DNA of 64,000 nucleotides. Origin: Quercus robur (Eukaryota > Streptophyta > Magnoliopsida > Fagales > Fagaceae). The notes below the pieces were generated by a model that saw only the letters and a program-made list of their open reading frames with translations, was not told where the DNA came from and ran no database searches. Position numbers and translations under genes: made by a program. Below, piece by piece: positions 49,901-61,429 of the stretch. Each line of letters opens with the position of its first letter. Within the stretch, counting starts at the first letter, position 1. The stretch spans positions 45,050,843-45,114,842 of the forward strand of contig NC_065538.1 of NCBI RefSeq assembly GCF_932294415.1, given 5' to 3'.

Positions 49901-51834
49901 CACCCATAAACGTTCGGATGTTCCCTTACATCTCATGCTCTATACACGTTTCACCATTGGACCACAAGGTAAGAGGAGTAACTGGTTCTGTCTCTGCTGA
50001 CAGAGTTAGGAGAGCAATGAAGGTAGTGATGATATGGGGTTGGAGTGATCGAATTGAGATATTAGCTTGCAATGTCCCCCCTCCTCCCCCAAACATGTAC
50101 ATAATAGCTAGTATAATACATTGCTGGCATTGTCTGAAATTTCAATCAAAAGATCCATATCTACTTATCCAGCTGAGTTGCCAAGTTAAACAAAATGATA
50201 AATGTTACTATGTTCATAAAACTTTCATAACAAATCTTAAATATTAGGTTGTTACTGACTGTTAGTTTGTTACTGATGGATAAAAAATTAATTTAAATGA
50301 TATGTTCAAATTATAACCAGTAATAATTTAATACCTAAAATTCGTTGTGAAAATATTGTAGTTGTAACACTTTAAAAAAAAAAATTGTATAGAAAAAACA
50401 CTTTTAGTCACATATCCCATCATTAAAAAAATAAAAAATAAAATCACCAAAATTAGTTTTGGATGAATAAAATCATCCAAATTAATTCTAAGACTTCTAA
50501 AAGCAACCCGAGGAATTCATTGAATTTTTTTAGGTAACAAATTTGTTAGAAAATTTCAAAAGAAAGCAAAACCCCATACATAGTATATCAAGGATCTGTC
50601 ATGAAGTCAATTATTTACTTCCTTTGTTCTTTCTCCTCATAGTACTACTTACATAAGTTAAATTATATTGCGTTTGGGATTCATGAACACCTTTTAACTT
50701 TAAACTCTGGATCAGAGCAATTTATAATCATTTAAGGGCATACCCCAAAATGGAAAGAAAGAAGAAGCCACAACAAAGAATATCTAAGAAAAAGAAAGAA
50801 GAAGAAAAGGAATGTATGGACATGATTGCTTTGAAAAATATGATTTGTAAAGTTTAAAACAAATTCTCTCTTACTTGGTACCACAGAGACACCAAAATCA
50901 TCTAGAACAAGAAAGTCCAATAAAGCCCTTTCTACAAATTAAGGGTGTCAATTAAATGACAGATTTTATTCGTTGAATTAAATGACAAATTTTAAGTCAC
51001 AATCTGGAATATCCTATGTTATGCAAATCTGATGAGATATCTGTGTTTATGCTTTATAGGGTTTGTGGGATGAAGGGGCTCGAAAGATAGCGGTGTGTGG
51101 GCTACCTCCAATGGGCTGCTTGCCAATTGTTGACACCTTTTCTTCCAACAATACTTTCACCAATCGTAGTTGTATCGAACAGTATTCCTCTGTGGCAAGA
51201 GATTATAATCAAATGCTTCAAACTGAATTGGATGAGATGCAACAAAGTTCAGCAAATCATGGTGCCAAAATCTATTACGTTGACATATATGGACCGTTGT
51301 TTGACATGGTTCAATACCCTGAAAAATATGGTGAGTGGATAGTTTTTTGGGTAACCCTAAAATTGACTATAAAGTAGGTTCTAGTTAGTTCAATTGGTTA
51401 AATATCTTATTATAGAGTAAAAGGTATGAAATTCGAACTCTAATTACACCAAAAATATATCAACTGGTGTTTTGACATGATAATAAAGAGTAATTATCAT
51501 AAAATGAACGTCATAAGTTGAAATTCTACCGTATCTAAAAAAATTGGCCATTGAGGATTATGCCTAAATCTAACTTGAATTCTTTTTTTAGAACTTTAGT
51601 ACAATCACAACTCACTGATCAGCTGTGATTTTTGTTGTAGGGTATGAAGAGGTTAATGTCGGATGTTGTGGATCTGGATATGTAGAAACATCAATTTTGT
51701 GTAATCAAGCTTCAACTGTGTGCACCGATGCTTCTAAGTATGTATTTTGGGATGCAATACATCCTACTGAAATGGCATACAATGTTGTCTTTAAGGACAT
51801 TCGTTCTACAATAGATCTCATCACCAGCGGGTAA
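40991..51834 (+). CDS. GDSL esterase/lipase, five exons
   Basis: Exons: 40991-41246, 41997-42127, 47610-47843, 51060-51330, 51641-51834. Their sum is 1086 nt, 361 residues plus stop, all introns GT-AG and phases agreeing. A hydrophobic signal peptide (about residues 1-27) predicts secretion. SGNH blocks: FGDST with nucleophile Ser41; [12 protein letters not shown] with the block II Gly near 117-120; GTND with Asn173; and WDAIHP with Asp335 and His338. The length is normal for plant GDSL lipases, and GCCGSGY near the C-terminus is typical of the family. Expected role: extracellular serine hydrolase on lipid or ester substrates, exact substrate unknown. Introns 2 (5.5 kb) and 3 (3.2 kb) are unusually long and full of transposons. 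A possible poly-A signal AATAAA is at 51943-51948. All catalytic residues are present, so the gene looks intact. Confidence 0.93.
43005..43100 (+). mobile_element. decayed SINE in intron 2
   Basis: AATTGGTAATTCATGG and AGGGTTTAAATTCTTC resemble A and B boxes. The tail, TAATTATCGAATTA followed by A-rich sequence, is shared with the copy at 46365-46468. Confidence 0.4.
43118..43394 (+). mobile_element. possible LTR fragment in intron 2
   Basis: TGTGATGTGTTATACC ... ATCTCTAACA is TG...CA bounded, with a TATA-like GTATATAAAGG near 43301 and CCCTCCCTTAAACTC right after it. No coding domain follows. Confidence 0.35.
44275..45802. mobile_element. hAT-like nonautonomous element in intron 2
   Basis: The ends are inverse copies, CATGGTTTTAAAAACC and GGTTTTTAAAACCATG. 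The flanks are AGTAAGAC (44267-44274) and AGTATGAC (45803-45810), an 8-bp duplication with one mismatch. Sub-terminal GGTCGG / CCGGTT words recur. A Harbinger-type MITE is nested inside. Confidence 0.65.
44934..45317. mobile_element. Harbinger-type MITE nested in the hAT-like element
   Basis: GAGTATTTCCAGCA at the left and its near-inverse, TTGGAGATACTC, at the right are flanked by TTA on both sides (44931-44933, 45318-45320). Confidence 0.7.
45803..47275. other. intron 2 remainder, no gene
   Basis: AT-rich with a few AAT units at about 46083 and a SINE at 46365-46468. The open frame at 46603-46824 shows no domain. Confidence 0.45.
46365..46468 (+). mobile_element. SINE-like element in intron 2
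   Basis: B-box-like TATTCAAATCTCC followed by CCAATTGAAATTATCGAATT and an A run of about 17. Confidence 0.5.
47276..47449. mobile_element. MITE in intron 2
   Basis: Terminal inverted repeats of about 50 bp. Left CAAGACTTAAGTACAGTACT matches the inverse of right GTACTGTACCTAAGTTTTG, then TTCCCTCTTAAAATT-like DNA inward on both sides. The target duplication is unclear. Confidence 0.65.
48234..48410. mobile_element. MITE in intron 3, relative of 26378-26578
   Basis: Its reverse complement follows the 26378-26578 MITE: GTGTGCGTTTAG, TATTTTTACT, ACTTTTACCTTTATCTATAGT, AAAAAGTTTTCAG. TTA follows the right end (48411-48413). Confidence 0.6.
48414..50194. other. intron 3 remainder, no gene
   Basis: CT/T-rich stretches at about 48480-48780. 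Two diverged copies of a CTTCAAGT...CACACCCA segment occur at about 49264-49345 and 49864-49955. No domain-bearing ORF. Confidence 0.45.
50195..50377. mobile_element. MITE in intron 3, diverged relative of 14568-14736
   Basis: Inverted ends share CATAACAAATC / GATTTGTT-like and AATATTGTAG motifs and GGTTGTTACTG with the 14568 element. Boundaries are approximate. Confidence 0.45.
51372..51546 (+). mobile_element. Au-like SINE in intron 4
   Basis: It has TTAGTTCAATTGGTTAAA (A-box region), GAAATTCGAACTC (B box) and, near the end, GATAATAAAGAGTAATTATC with GAACGTCATAAG before an A run, in the same layout as the SINE at 25499. Confidence 0.7.
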
Positions 51835-52121
51835 GATTCAATGATCAATTAATCATTGCTTGCAAAGCAGAGATTGATTTAAACATATGATTATCACTTC
51901 CTAGTTCCTATATACTAAAGCTCAATATGAATATGTCCAGACAATAAAAAGGGTAAAATAAAAATATTCCAGTGGCCATCAATATCAGTGATCTTTGTTC
52001 AAAGAGCAAATTGTGAAAGATTTCTTCTACCTTGCTTTCCGTAATGGATTGGTTTGATTTAATCTTACTCGAGTTTTTAATTTAATTTTTGGGAAAGGAA
52101 GTGCCATTACCTTTAAGATTA

Positions 52122-52396
52122 GAGATTAAATTCTATAAGGATGGGGTGTAAAACCCATGTTTTACACCATCCAATAAGTGACTATCATATCAGCATTTTA
52201 CTTAAAATTCAATATATCTTATTACACCTAATAACATCTCGATAGATTCCCAATTTGGTTCGATTTAGATATGAGTATTAGAATTGATTGAGTGTGATTA
52301 TGTTTATTCTTAAATATGTGATAAGATGATATGACATGTTGGGATTGAAGAGGTAAAACATGAGTTTTACACCATATCCTTATAGAATTTAATCTC
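52122..52396. mobile_element. 275-bp MULE-type MITE
   Basis: GAGATTAAATTCTATAAGGA at the left and its inverse at the right continue for about 45 bp. A perfect 9-bp target duplication TTAAGATTA lies at 52113-52121 and 52397-52405. Confidence 0.88.
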
Positions 52397-52865
52397 TTAA
52401 GATTAATGGGAAAAATGAAGAAATTTCACACAAACATAACCAATTATGTATATAATACAAGTAGTGTTAATAATTTATTCATACGAAAGTGATATTAGTC
52501 TAATCAATGTTAATTTGCCACCTTAACTATTTGCGAAACGGATATGAAAATTTTAAGTAGTGTTATACTAGACATTTACTATGGTACATAGGTCTTACAA
52601 ATTTATATGTCATTTTTAAAATTATAAAACAATAAGGTAATGAAAATGTTAATTAAAACTACTATAAATTTTACTATAAAATATTTATAAATTAATATGT
52701 TAATGAATGTGATTAATGTACTTTAACAATTTAATAACTGAATGTTTGAAATAGTTTTTTTTTTTTTTTTGACATATCCATTTGTAAGTCTTATCACTTA
52801 TTTAGTGAAATTTGTAGTATTTTGTTCATCAAAAAAAGAAATTCGTAGTATTTTTTATTTGAGAT

Positions 52866-53714
52866 AAAACTTAGGTACATTATTTTAGATTTAGTATATT
52901 AGGTTCTCAATTGAATTCAAACACTTAGTTGCATTCACCTATAAAACACAATTAGTATTATCTTTTCTAAGAGCATCCTCATTAAAGGTGCTAAAAATGC
53001 TAAATACTATTTTTTAGCATTTTTAGCACCTCAAATGATAAAAATCCACTTCCATCAAATATGCGAAATCTTAAAAGATTTAGCATCAAGCTATAGTGAG
53101 CTTGTATCAATACAAGCTCATTGTAGCTGGATTGTTAAAAAAAAAAAAAAGGTTTTTTATTCCCCCAATAGAGCTATTTCTTTTCTATCTCTCTTTCCTA
53201 TCTCATTTCTCTCTTCCCTCTTCTCTCCTATCTCTTCGGTGTTTCATGGTCTGTTGTGGTCTGGCGTTGACTCTTCTTCCAAAACCTGATCTCTGCTCGT
53301 CACTGATCACTCTCGTTGCTGATCACTGCTCATCACTGATTTCTGCCTATCGCCGATCCCTACACGTCGCTGATCAGTAAAAGCTCTTCGTCTGCAACGT
53401 CGCAAGCTTGTCGGTGGATGGACCAGTGGTGGATGGGTATGGTTTGGATATGTATGGTTTGTGGTTTTGGATGGGTATAGTTTTGTGGTGGACCGATGGT
53501 GGTGGATGGGTATGGTTTGTGATTTAGTGGGTATCGGTGGTGCTTGGCGATGGTTTTGATAGAGTTGAGATCAGGGTGGTGGGTTTTGGCTGGGGTTGAG
53601 AATAGTGGCTATTGGTATTGGGGTGAGGCTGGGCTGCGGTGGTAGGGTTTGGATTTGCAGGTTATTTGTGGCATTGATGGTGGTTTTGGTGGATGGGTGA
53701 AGACGTTGGATAGA

Positions 53715-53750
<36 letters not shown>

Positions 53751-54165
53751 TGTGGTTGTGATGGATTTGGCTGGTAGCTAGTGGCGACGATGGTGGGTGG
53801 ATGTGGTGATTGTGATATGGGTGGGTGGATATGGTGGCCAACAACATTGGGTTGAGAAAGAGAGACACAAAGGAGAGAGAGACACAGAAAAAGAGAGGAA
53901 GAATAAAAAATAATAAAAAATGATAAAGAAAGAATATTTAAATGAAGTGTTAAAAATATAAAGTTTTGGTGTAAAAGATGTTGTAATAAAGTGATGTGTT
54001 ACATATTATAAAATTGATTTTTGAGATGGTAAATGTTAAATTTTTTAGAATATTTGATGGGAATGCTCTAAGAACACCTAATTATATTAGGTTAAATTGG
54101 TTAATGCAACTAAGTATTTGAATTTAATTGAAAATTTTAATGTATTTTGCCTAAAATATTTTGCT
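52866..54165. mobile_element. inverted-repeat MITE split by a Harbinger element
   Basis: The left half (52866-52950: AACTTAGGTACATT, TTCAAACACTTAGTTGCA) is the inverse of the right half (about 54075-54165: TGCAACTAAGTATTTGAA). A 1.1-kb Harbinger-type element lies between them. Confidence 0.55.
52971..54068. mobile_element. PIF/Harbinger-like nonautonomous element, 1.1 kb
   Basis: GAGCATCCTCATTAAAGG at the left, and GGGAATGCTC (inverse) at the right. TAA flanks both sides (52968-52970, 54069-54071). A near-terminal hairpin GGTGCTAAAAATGCT / AGCATTTTTAGCACC is at about 52986-53030. The interior is GGTGG/GGTTT-rich, with no transposase ORF. Confidence 0.75.
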
Positions 54166-54547
54166 TAATTTTTTCATCTATTTATTTATTATGTTGTTAA
54201 TGTTGCACTCATCATAATAATTATCAAATCATTTTATAAACATTTTGTAATAAAATTAATAATAGTTTTAGAATTTTCTAACTCTTTGAAGAAAAAATTG
54301 CTAAAATACTATCAATTTTATTATAAAAATCTTACAAAACTATCTTAACAAAAGGTGTGATTGATGTGGCTTTAATGATACAGTAAAGAAATACACTAAT
54401 TCATCCAGAAAAAAGTAAATAAATACACCTTAATTACTTTTTATAAATTGTGACGCATAAAAAATCTCTAAAACTAATTTAATAAGATTTATAATAACCC
54501 TATTTTTTTAAAAACGAAAGTAACTTATTGATTATTAAAGCCAACAG

Positions 54548-55009
54548 TCAAGGAATAAAACAAGGTCCCGTCTCTCCCATATATGGACTTATCATTTCAT
54601 TAATCTCTGCAGCATACTTTCCCCATGGCCGCCTCCTCACACCCCGGTAGTGACGTGTAGCCACCTTCTCTACTCTTACATTAGTCTCCGGTAAGCACGA
54701 GTCTGTTGCAGAATTGCTTTCTAGCTTGTCATTACACGACTGTTGCATATTGTTTGCAGGGCTAATACCATCAAGAAGCTCTTCCCAGGCCTCGGCTCCC
54801 ATTGATATCCACCTTCCTAGACTTGGTAAACGTTGTAGAACTTTCATCGACCTGTCTTTCCCATCAAGACTAGGCAGTTCATCCCAGGAATTGGAAATTT
54901 CTGATGTATCTTTTGTTCCTTCACCTGCTCCATCCCCACCAATAAAGCTTGCCCACACGTTCCCTAACATTGCTCCAGATGCCGCATAATCTTCACCATT
55001 TTCAGCCAT
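54548..55009 (-). pseudogene. truncated duplicate of the group IX-like ERF gene
   Basis: From the ATG at 55009, 136 codons match the gene at 34480-33686 with five base changes in the 439 bp compared. At 54600 the match stops, just after GKYAAEI in the second strand of the AP2 domain. Seventeen unrelated codons then run to a stop. The helix of the DNA-binding domain and the activation motif are lost, so GCC-box binding is unlikely. About 2.8 kb of upstream DNA, including any promoter, was copied too, so it may still be transcribed. Confidence 0.92.
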
Positions 55010-57909
55010 ATTGCCAATTACAAACTCTTTTATCTCCAAAAGTCACATAAAAATATAGAAGAGGGGAGAGGGAAGATTTGGAGTTGAGAAATATGAAGCA
55101 TTAGAACTAGACGCGTAATTTGAACAGCTCAGACTCAGCAATGCTTTATCCTACTTTTAACAATGGGAATCCAGTTGGAAACTTGTGGTTTCATCCACTG
55201 ACTGCTAAAATCAAGGAGGATATTAGGATTAAAACACCATGAAAATAGCTCAGGCTGTATATTATATGGCTCCCATGTTGACTTGTGTGGTTGGTCTAAT
55301 CATTTGTATAGATACTATGTACTTCGTATGTCATATTGGAAAACCTTCCTACAATTCATGATTAATTACATAAGAAAAAGAGAAGCAGAAGAATTGAAAG
55401 CTGGCTAGAGTATAATTTACATTTTTATAATTGCCTTTGCGTGGTGCACATATATTTTGGCATGTTTGTATTATACCTCATTAGTCATACCTTCGTCACA
55501 TGTCTGCCTGTATACACCTTCAGATACATATTATAATATTGTTCTTCTTATCACTAATAAATAGAACAAGCAACTGTGGCCAATGGCTTTATGGCCTAAT
55601 GGCATATACAATCCATGTGTGTTATTACTATCCTCTGCATTTAAAATGAATTTACATTTTATAATTCAAATTAAATATTACAAATTTAATTCAAATTAAA
55701 TATTACAAATTTAACAGTATATCTAGTGCCATATCATTTGGGTCATTGTGATTGAACTCAGAGATAAAATATTAAGCTTGAAATGGATTGTAAATTGACT
55801 TTGTACATATTATAATTTTGTATTCTTAGAATAATGGAAGTAAGGTTGCGTTTGTTTCGACTGAAAATGAATTCGGAAAAACAATTTACACCCTGCGAAA
55901 TAGTTGTGCATGGAAAATTTGGTCAAACAAAAAATCATTTCCATTGATTGTAAAATACCCACCCCACACCCGTAAATCATTTTACACTTTCATTTTACCT
56001 TCAAATCATTTCCATTGTCCTCAGAAAATTTCTCTCCTTACTCACTCTTATCACTCACGCCAAGCCCAAGCCAAAGGATGGAGAGAGCTATTGCCGGTGA
56101 AGCCCAGTTCCAGTCCCCGACCCACGGCCCCGCCGGTCTGATCGCACCGCTTAAACCCATCACCGATCTAATCGCATCGCCTCAGCTTCTCCGTCGTGCT
56201 CAAACCCATCTTCAATGAACCCAGCTAAACCCACCCTGATTTCACCACATCCCAGTCCTCGACCCATAGCCTCACCGTCGTGCTTGCAAGCCCCTCTACC
56301 GATGAAGGCAGATTCTCGTCTACTTCACCTTCATCCTATCTCTCACTCATCAGACCCATCCTTCTTCCACCCACGCCGCCACTGCATTCATTTTTTTTTT
56401 TTTTTTGTTGGTAAAATAACATTTTTGCTTGGGTTTTGGAGGATTGGTGGTTGGGGTGATTCATGGGTTTCAGTGGTGGTGGGGGTGAGTTTAAGCGTTG
56501 ATGGTGGTCGATTGGGGGTGGTGGATCGTTGGCTATGGTGGTTTGTGGGTTTCAATGGTGGTGGATTATGGGTTTTGATATTGATTTTGAGATTAATGGG
56601 TTTTGATTTTGATTATGATTTTTCAGATTAATTGGTTATGTGGTGGATGGTGGTGGTTGAGTTTGGGAGTTGAGAAAATGACTAAGAACGTTACCAAACA
56701 TTGGAAATTGTTTTCTGGATTGTTTTGCATTGCAGAACCAAACATCTGGATTTCATTTTCCTTACGGGAAAACAATTTTCCTTGAAATCATTTTACACTC
56801 AAAATTGACTTTCCATTGAACCAAACGTAGCCTAAAACAGTATTAACTTCAAGGGGTAGATTGTAAGAATTCAGATATTTAAGAGATTAGCAGAAATATA
56901 GCAGAAAATAAGTGTTTATGTGTAAATTGTAAACCGCGTTGACTAGTTGTTGAAGTTACTGATTTTACAAGGATAATGCTTGTGTGAAAAAGTGTGGTAA
57001 TGTTACTCTAGTAACGTTGTTTGTATTTTTTAGAAATACGTGTGGGTGAAAAAGTATGTGAAAATACGTGTAATATTGTTTAAAACTGAAAACATGTGTT
57101 TAAACACATGTACCAAACGTGCCCTAAGAGCTTCATTGTTTCTTTGAAAATACATTTAAGAAGAAGAAGGGCATTTTTTTAAATACTTGTTCAAATATAG
57201 ATCCTAATTTTAAAAACCACCCTTTTCAGACACTCCTTTCCTCTAAACTGAAACTACTTACTATTCAAGAAATGTTCACATTTCTCCAAGTTTCAACATT
57301 TTCTTTTACTTTTTCCTCCTTTTTGAGTAGCCTTCTTTTTTCTTTTCTTTTTTATGCTGAAAGAATATTTTGAATAACCAAGTGGAGGCAAGGGGGTTTT
57401 CTAGTAGATGTTTGAAGCTCGCCATAGTAAAAAGGTGCAAAGGGAAAGCTAGTTCCATTTTAGACCACTCCATATTGCCACCTTTTATGCATGGTAAACA
57501 GAAATTAAAAAATAAAAATAAAATAAAATTATGCCCATATAATTAAACCGACCCAAATAATTAGGTACCGTAAACCAATATGCTTGGTAACCATATTATT
57601 AGGTTGGCCATTTCTTGAGGCCCAAGAATGTTTTGGATGACGAAATCTGAATAGCTGGGAATACAATTTAATTAGAAGCCGCACGCGTCACCATAAAATA
57701 TTAACAAGAGAAAAAATTTAAAACGACACAAAAGAAGAACTTTATATGCTTAACATCAAAGCAAGAGATAATACATAGATGCGGTGATATATCAAAGAGA
57801 AGAAACCCTTTTTTTTTTTCCTTAGGGTAAGTCAAATGAGAAGGAATTTAATTAAAGTGATTGAGTAAGAACTTGAAAACTCTGGGTGCATTTGACTTCT
57901 AATGGGCAT
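54601..57909. repeat. segmental duplication, copy 2
   Basis: Direct copy of 34072-37302. It differs by small indels, for example a 25-bp local duplication near 55665-55712 (ATTCAAATTAAATATTAC). It ends exactly where the LTR of gypsy element 2 begins. Confidence 0.95.
55844..56832. mobile_element. PIF/Harbinger-like element (in duplication copy 2)
   Basis: Counterpart of 35286-36267 with the same TAA flanks (55841-55843, 56833-56835). The left end has decayed to GGTTGCGTTTG. Internal indels are relative to copy 1. The 138-residue frame across it is compositional. Confidence 0.75.
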
Positions 57910-58410
57910 TGATGATGCCGTAAAATCACCAGTGAGTTACATGATCCACGTTCGCTTAAACTAACAACCTGCAAGAAGAAAGAAGTGATCTCACAAAGGG
58001 CACCGGTGTGGTGTCGGCCAAATACCTTCCGAAGGTCAAGTTAGAATTATTCTTAACTCTAGAGTGCTAGAGAATGGGAAATTATGCGTACCTTAACTTT
58101 TGAGGGTATTAGGGCTTTTATAGCAGTAGAAGGTTGGGCTTTCTTCCTTGAAGTAGAAGCCTTTTCCTTATAGGAATCCTTTTGAGTAATCCCAAATGTG
58201 ATGGTCAAGGCATTTCCTTGTAGAGAGGGTCTTTCATTAATGCGTATCTTCTAGAATTATTCTTATGCTAGGAATTTGATTTCCTTTGGGATTCTATCAG
58301 ATTTCAAACGTGCATAACAGGTATTTCAAGTCATGCTAGGCCCTGGGCTTTCACCTACTGCCAGCCCATTGGCCAGGATCCGTCAGGCCCAATCTAGCTG
58401 AGGTTCATCA
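57910..58410 (-). repeat. 3' LTR of gypsy element 2
   Basis: On the minus strand it begins TGATGAACC (58410) and ends CATCATCA (57910), 501 bp. A TATA-like CTATAAAAGC is at about 58118-58109. The left boundary is fixed by comparison with the unoccupied duplicate at 37302/37303. Confidence 0.8.
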
Positions 58411-58648
58411 TGTTGTTTTTTACCCCTTTAGTTGCCCCCTTCACCCTATGGTCCGTCATGATTTAGGTGGTCAGATCAAAGGGTGACGGTTCAATTTTAA
58501 TTGGGGTTGACGGTCCAAGATTTACTTAGGTTGTCGATTGAAAACTCCTGAAGTTGACGATTTGAAGTTTCCAGAAGTTGACGACTTTCCAAGAGGACAT
58601 GAATAGCGAACATTTGTTGACAGGTTGTCAAGTATTTATGAGGCGTTC

Positions 58649-58725
58649 CACGTGTCACATTTTGATTGGATTTTGTACTGGATCGAAGCGTCGCTTCGTC
58701 TTCCGTGCATTTCAGGTATATATAA
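58649..58725 (+). promoter_or_regulatory. promoter of the extra gene in element 2 (G-box/CCAAT module, TATA)
   Basis: CACGTGTCAC (58649-58658), six bases, ATTGG (58665-58669), then TATATATAA (58717-58725). The first two motifs and their spacing equal those in element 1. Confidence 0.65.
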
Positions 58726-59109
58726 CACACATCTCCATCCTCATTTCTACTCTTTACAGCCAAAACACATTGTCAGAGCGCCACCGTCAACCTTGTCAGA
58801 GCACTCCATCGTACATCCATACCCATCGACCTTCAGTTACTTCAGAGAGCGGTGAGTATTGTTATTATTATTTAAGTCTTGCATTTGTGCTTATATTTAG
58901 CTAGACCTACACACACGTCAATACTCTTAGATCCGTCAATCTTAGGTCAATTGTAGGCAATATCTAATGCGTCAAGTAACCAGTCAGTGGTTTGTGACGG
59001 GACGGAATACAAGGAAGTATACCCGTCCGGTCATAGAGACCCAAACAGTCCTGGAGAAGAGAGGAGTCCGTCCACCTCTTCCTCGTCCTCAACAAATAAG
59101 GATACGGAG

Positions 59110-61097
59110 ATGGCTGAGCTAGAAGGTACTTCTGATGACAATGAGGATCAAGCATTGGGATCCATCATCGGTGTTGATGGACTTAGGAAGTTCATCATAC
59201 TACCAGAGTGGACGGTGCATAAATTCACATTCGTCATCAAGGAGAAACATTTCAGCACCTTTAGGGAACACTTTCAAATTTCGGACTACATTCCAATCCG
59301 TTTGCCCTACGTATCAGAGAAATGTTATTATGAGGGGGTAGAAGGTGTCGAAGTGTACGAGCAGATGCTGAAGGCGGGACTTAGGTTTCCGCTAAGTACC
59401 CTTCATAGAGAAATTTTAAAATATTTGGGTCTATCCGTCACCCAGATATCCCCAAACGCCTGGAGGGTCTTCATAGCAATAGAGATTCTCTATGGTGCTA
59501 TGACAGATGGCACTATTAGGCTGACGGTGCATGAATTCCTTCATTGCTACCGTCCAGACGAAATAGACAGGTCAAGAGGAATGTATAGTTTTGCCAGTAG
59601 GAGCCCCTTGTTGAAGGTCATCTTTGAAACACCTAACTCTAATAGAGATTGGAAGAGTCATTACTTCTTCCTAAAGGGTAACGAGTGGATGAACCGTCCA
59701 GGGGAGACGGAGTAATGCCCGTCGACACAACTTGGGGAGTATTACATTCATCTCGTATGCATTCGTCCTGTTTTTGCAAATACTTTTTATATTCGTCAGT
59801 TATGGCTCTTTCTTCTAACCGTCCATTTTCTCTGCAGGTAGACGGCGCCCACAAGTTAGTATTGAGGAGTTTAGCTTCCTCGAGAAGATTTTTTCAGAAG
59901 ACCAAGCCGAAAGAAAGGACTTGGGTAAAGTTGGTAAATCCGAACACCATCCACTGGTATTGTGACGGTCCTGAGCCCACTCTTGAAGCCGTCAGATATG
60001 ATGAAAGAATTCACAAATGTAAGTCTGTCAACCTTTACTTTGCAAAACTAGTTTCAACTTTAAATAACTTCATCCGTCCATCTTTACAGAGATGGACGAC
60101 GCAAAGAGGAGGGCGCTAATAAAATCACAGGCCGTCAAGAAAAAGGAGTCCGGGGAGGTGGTTCCTAAGGGGACGGCTCCGTCGACAAAAAGGAAACCTT
60201 CGTCAAAATCTGACCGTCCACAGAAGCAGCAAAAGGTATCTCTGGAGCCTGTCATAGGGTTGATGGCTGAGGGTGTGAAGACCGTCACCCCAGCAAAGCA
60301 TGGGTCTGGCAAAGGCCTTATGAAGGCCCCGTCCACGAGCTAAAAGAAACCTCCTCCTCTCCTCCGTGACGACTCCCCAAATTTGCCTTGGAGAAGCTTT
60401 CCTCTATCATCTCGTCGGAGGACTATGAGGATCTGGGCAATCACTCGACGGAGGCAATGGGGGAGACGGGTTTCTTTGCTGTTGCGCAGGTAACCTTTAT
60501 CCGTCTGTTTAAGCTCGTCTACTCTGCTTAGTTTTTGTCTAACACTTTTCAATTTATTTGTTCCAGTCCTTGGTCATGATGAAGGGTTTAATGGATCGGT
60601 GTCTTAATTGTGAAGCGGCTCTGGATTGTGTGCGAGCAAAGGCAGAGCATGCGGAGGATGAGCTTGGTTAACTTCACAAGTGGAAGTCCACTATGGAGAA
60701 GAAGTTTGACCTCTCAGAGCAGGCAAGGAAAGAGCTTGAGCAGAAGACGGACGAGGCGGTGAAGGCTTTGGAGATCAAAGAAAAAGAAATCCAAGACTTA
60801 AAGGAAATGATCCGTCAGGCTAAGGAGGTAGCGATCCGAGAGTATCGTGAATCCGACGCTTTACTGGGCGAGCTGGCGGACTCATTCCTTCAAGGCTTTG
60901 ATGACTCGCTCCGTCAAATTAAGAGAGCCTATCCTGATCTCGATGTGTCAATGATAAAAGTTGACGACCAAGGCCAGACGTCTACTTTGCCCGTCGCTTC
61001 AGAGAACACTGACAACCTTTTTGGTGAGGATGCAGTTCAGGGTGACGGAGAATCAATTCAAGCTAAAAATGTTCAAGATGCCGACCCAAAAGTGTAG
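59110..61097 (+). pseudogene. extra gene of element 2 (putative plant-transposon domain + coiled coil), decayed
   Basis: Homologue of the antisense gene in element 1. Open parts: about 58987-59715 (first ATG 59110) with GLRFPLSTLHREILKYLG, PNAWRVFI and LTVHEFLHCYRP; 59838-60018; 60090-60343; and 60567-61097 with a Lys/Glu coiled coil and LADSFLQGFDDSLRQIK. Likely introns end at 59837, span 60019-60089 (71 bp) and span 60490-60566 (77 bp). Damage: frame disturbance near 59690-59715; an apparent extra T in the T run near 59889, where the reading frame of the conserved exon 2 changes; a stop at 60341; and TAA near 60668. Pol lies convergently at 62807. Function unknown, as for the element 1 copy. 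Confidence 0.7.
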
Positions 61098-61429
61098 AAA
61101 TTTTTCATCTTCTTTTTTTTTTTTTTTATTTATTTTGAGAACGATCCGTCCTTCATTTTTTGTATTAAACAATTACCCTTTAAGGGTCTTATCCGTCAGT
61201 AGTGCATTATCTTATAATTTTTATGCTTGCTATATTTTATTGTTTGAGATTTGCATAAATATCCGTCCTCTTTAAAAAGGAGAAATTTAAGTATATATCT
61301 GTCATTGTAATTTTTTTGTAACAGTGTTGACGGTCTGGTATTCGTCTATTTCGAACTAGTTACCCGTGCATTTATGGACTCTTTTTTTTATCTGTCTACT
61401 TTGTGGAATACGAATGTTTCTAGCCTATG

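Noticed and set aside
56215-56631. 138-residue open frame
   Set aside because: Inside the duplicated Harbinger-like element; the counterpart in copy 1 is not open in the same way.
58578-58904. 108-residue frame upstream of the extra gene in element 2
   Set aside because: Overlaps the promoter module and leader; no domain and not conserved in element 1.
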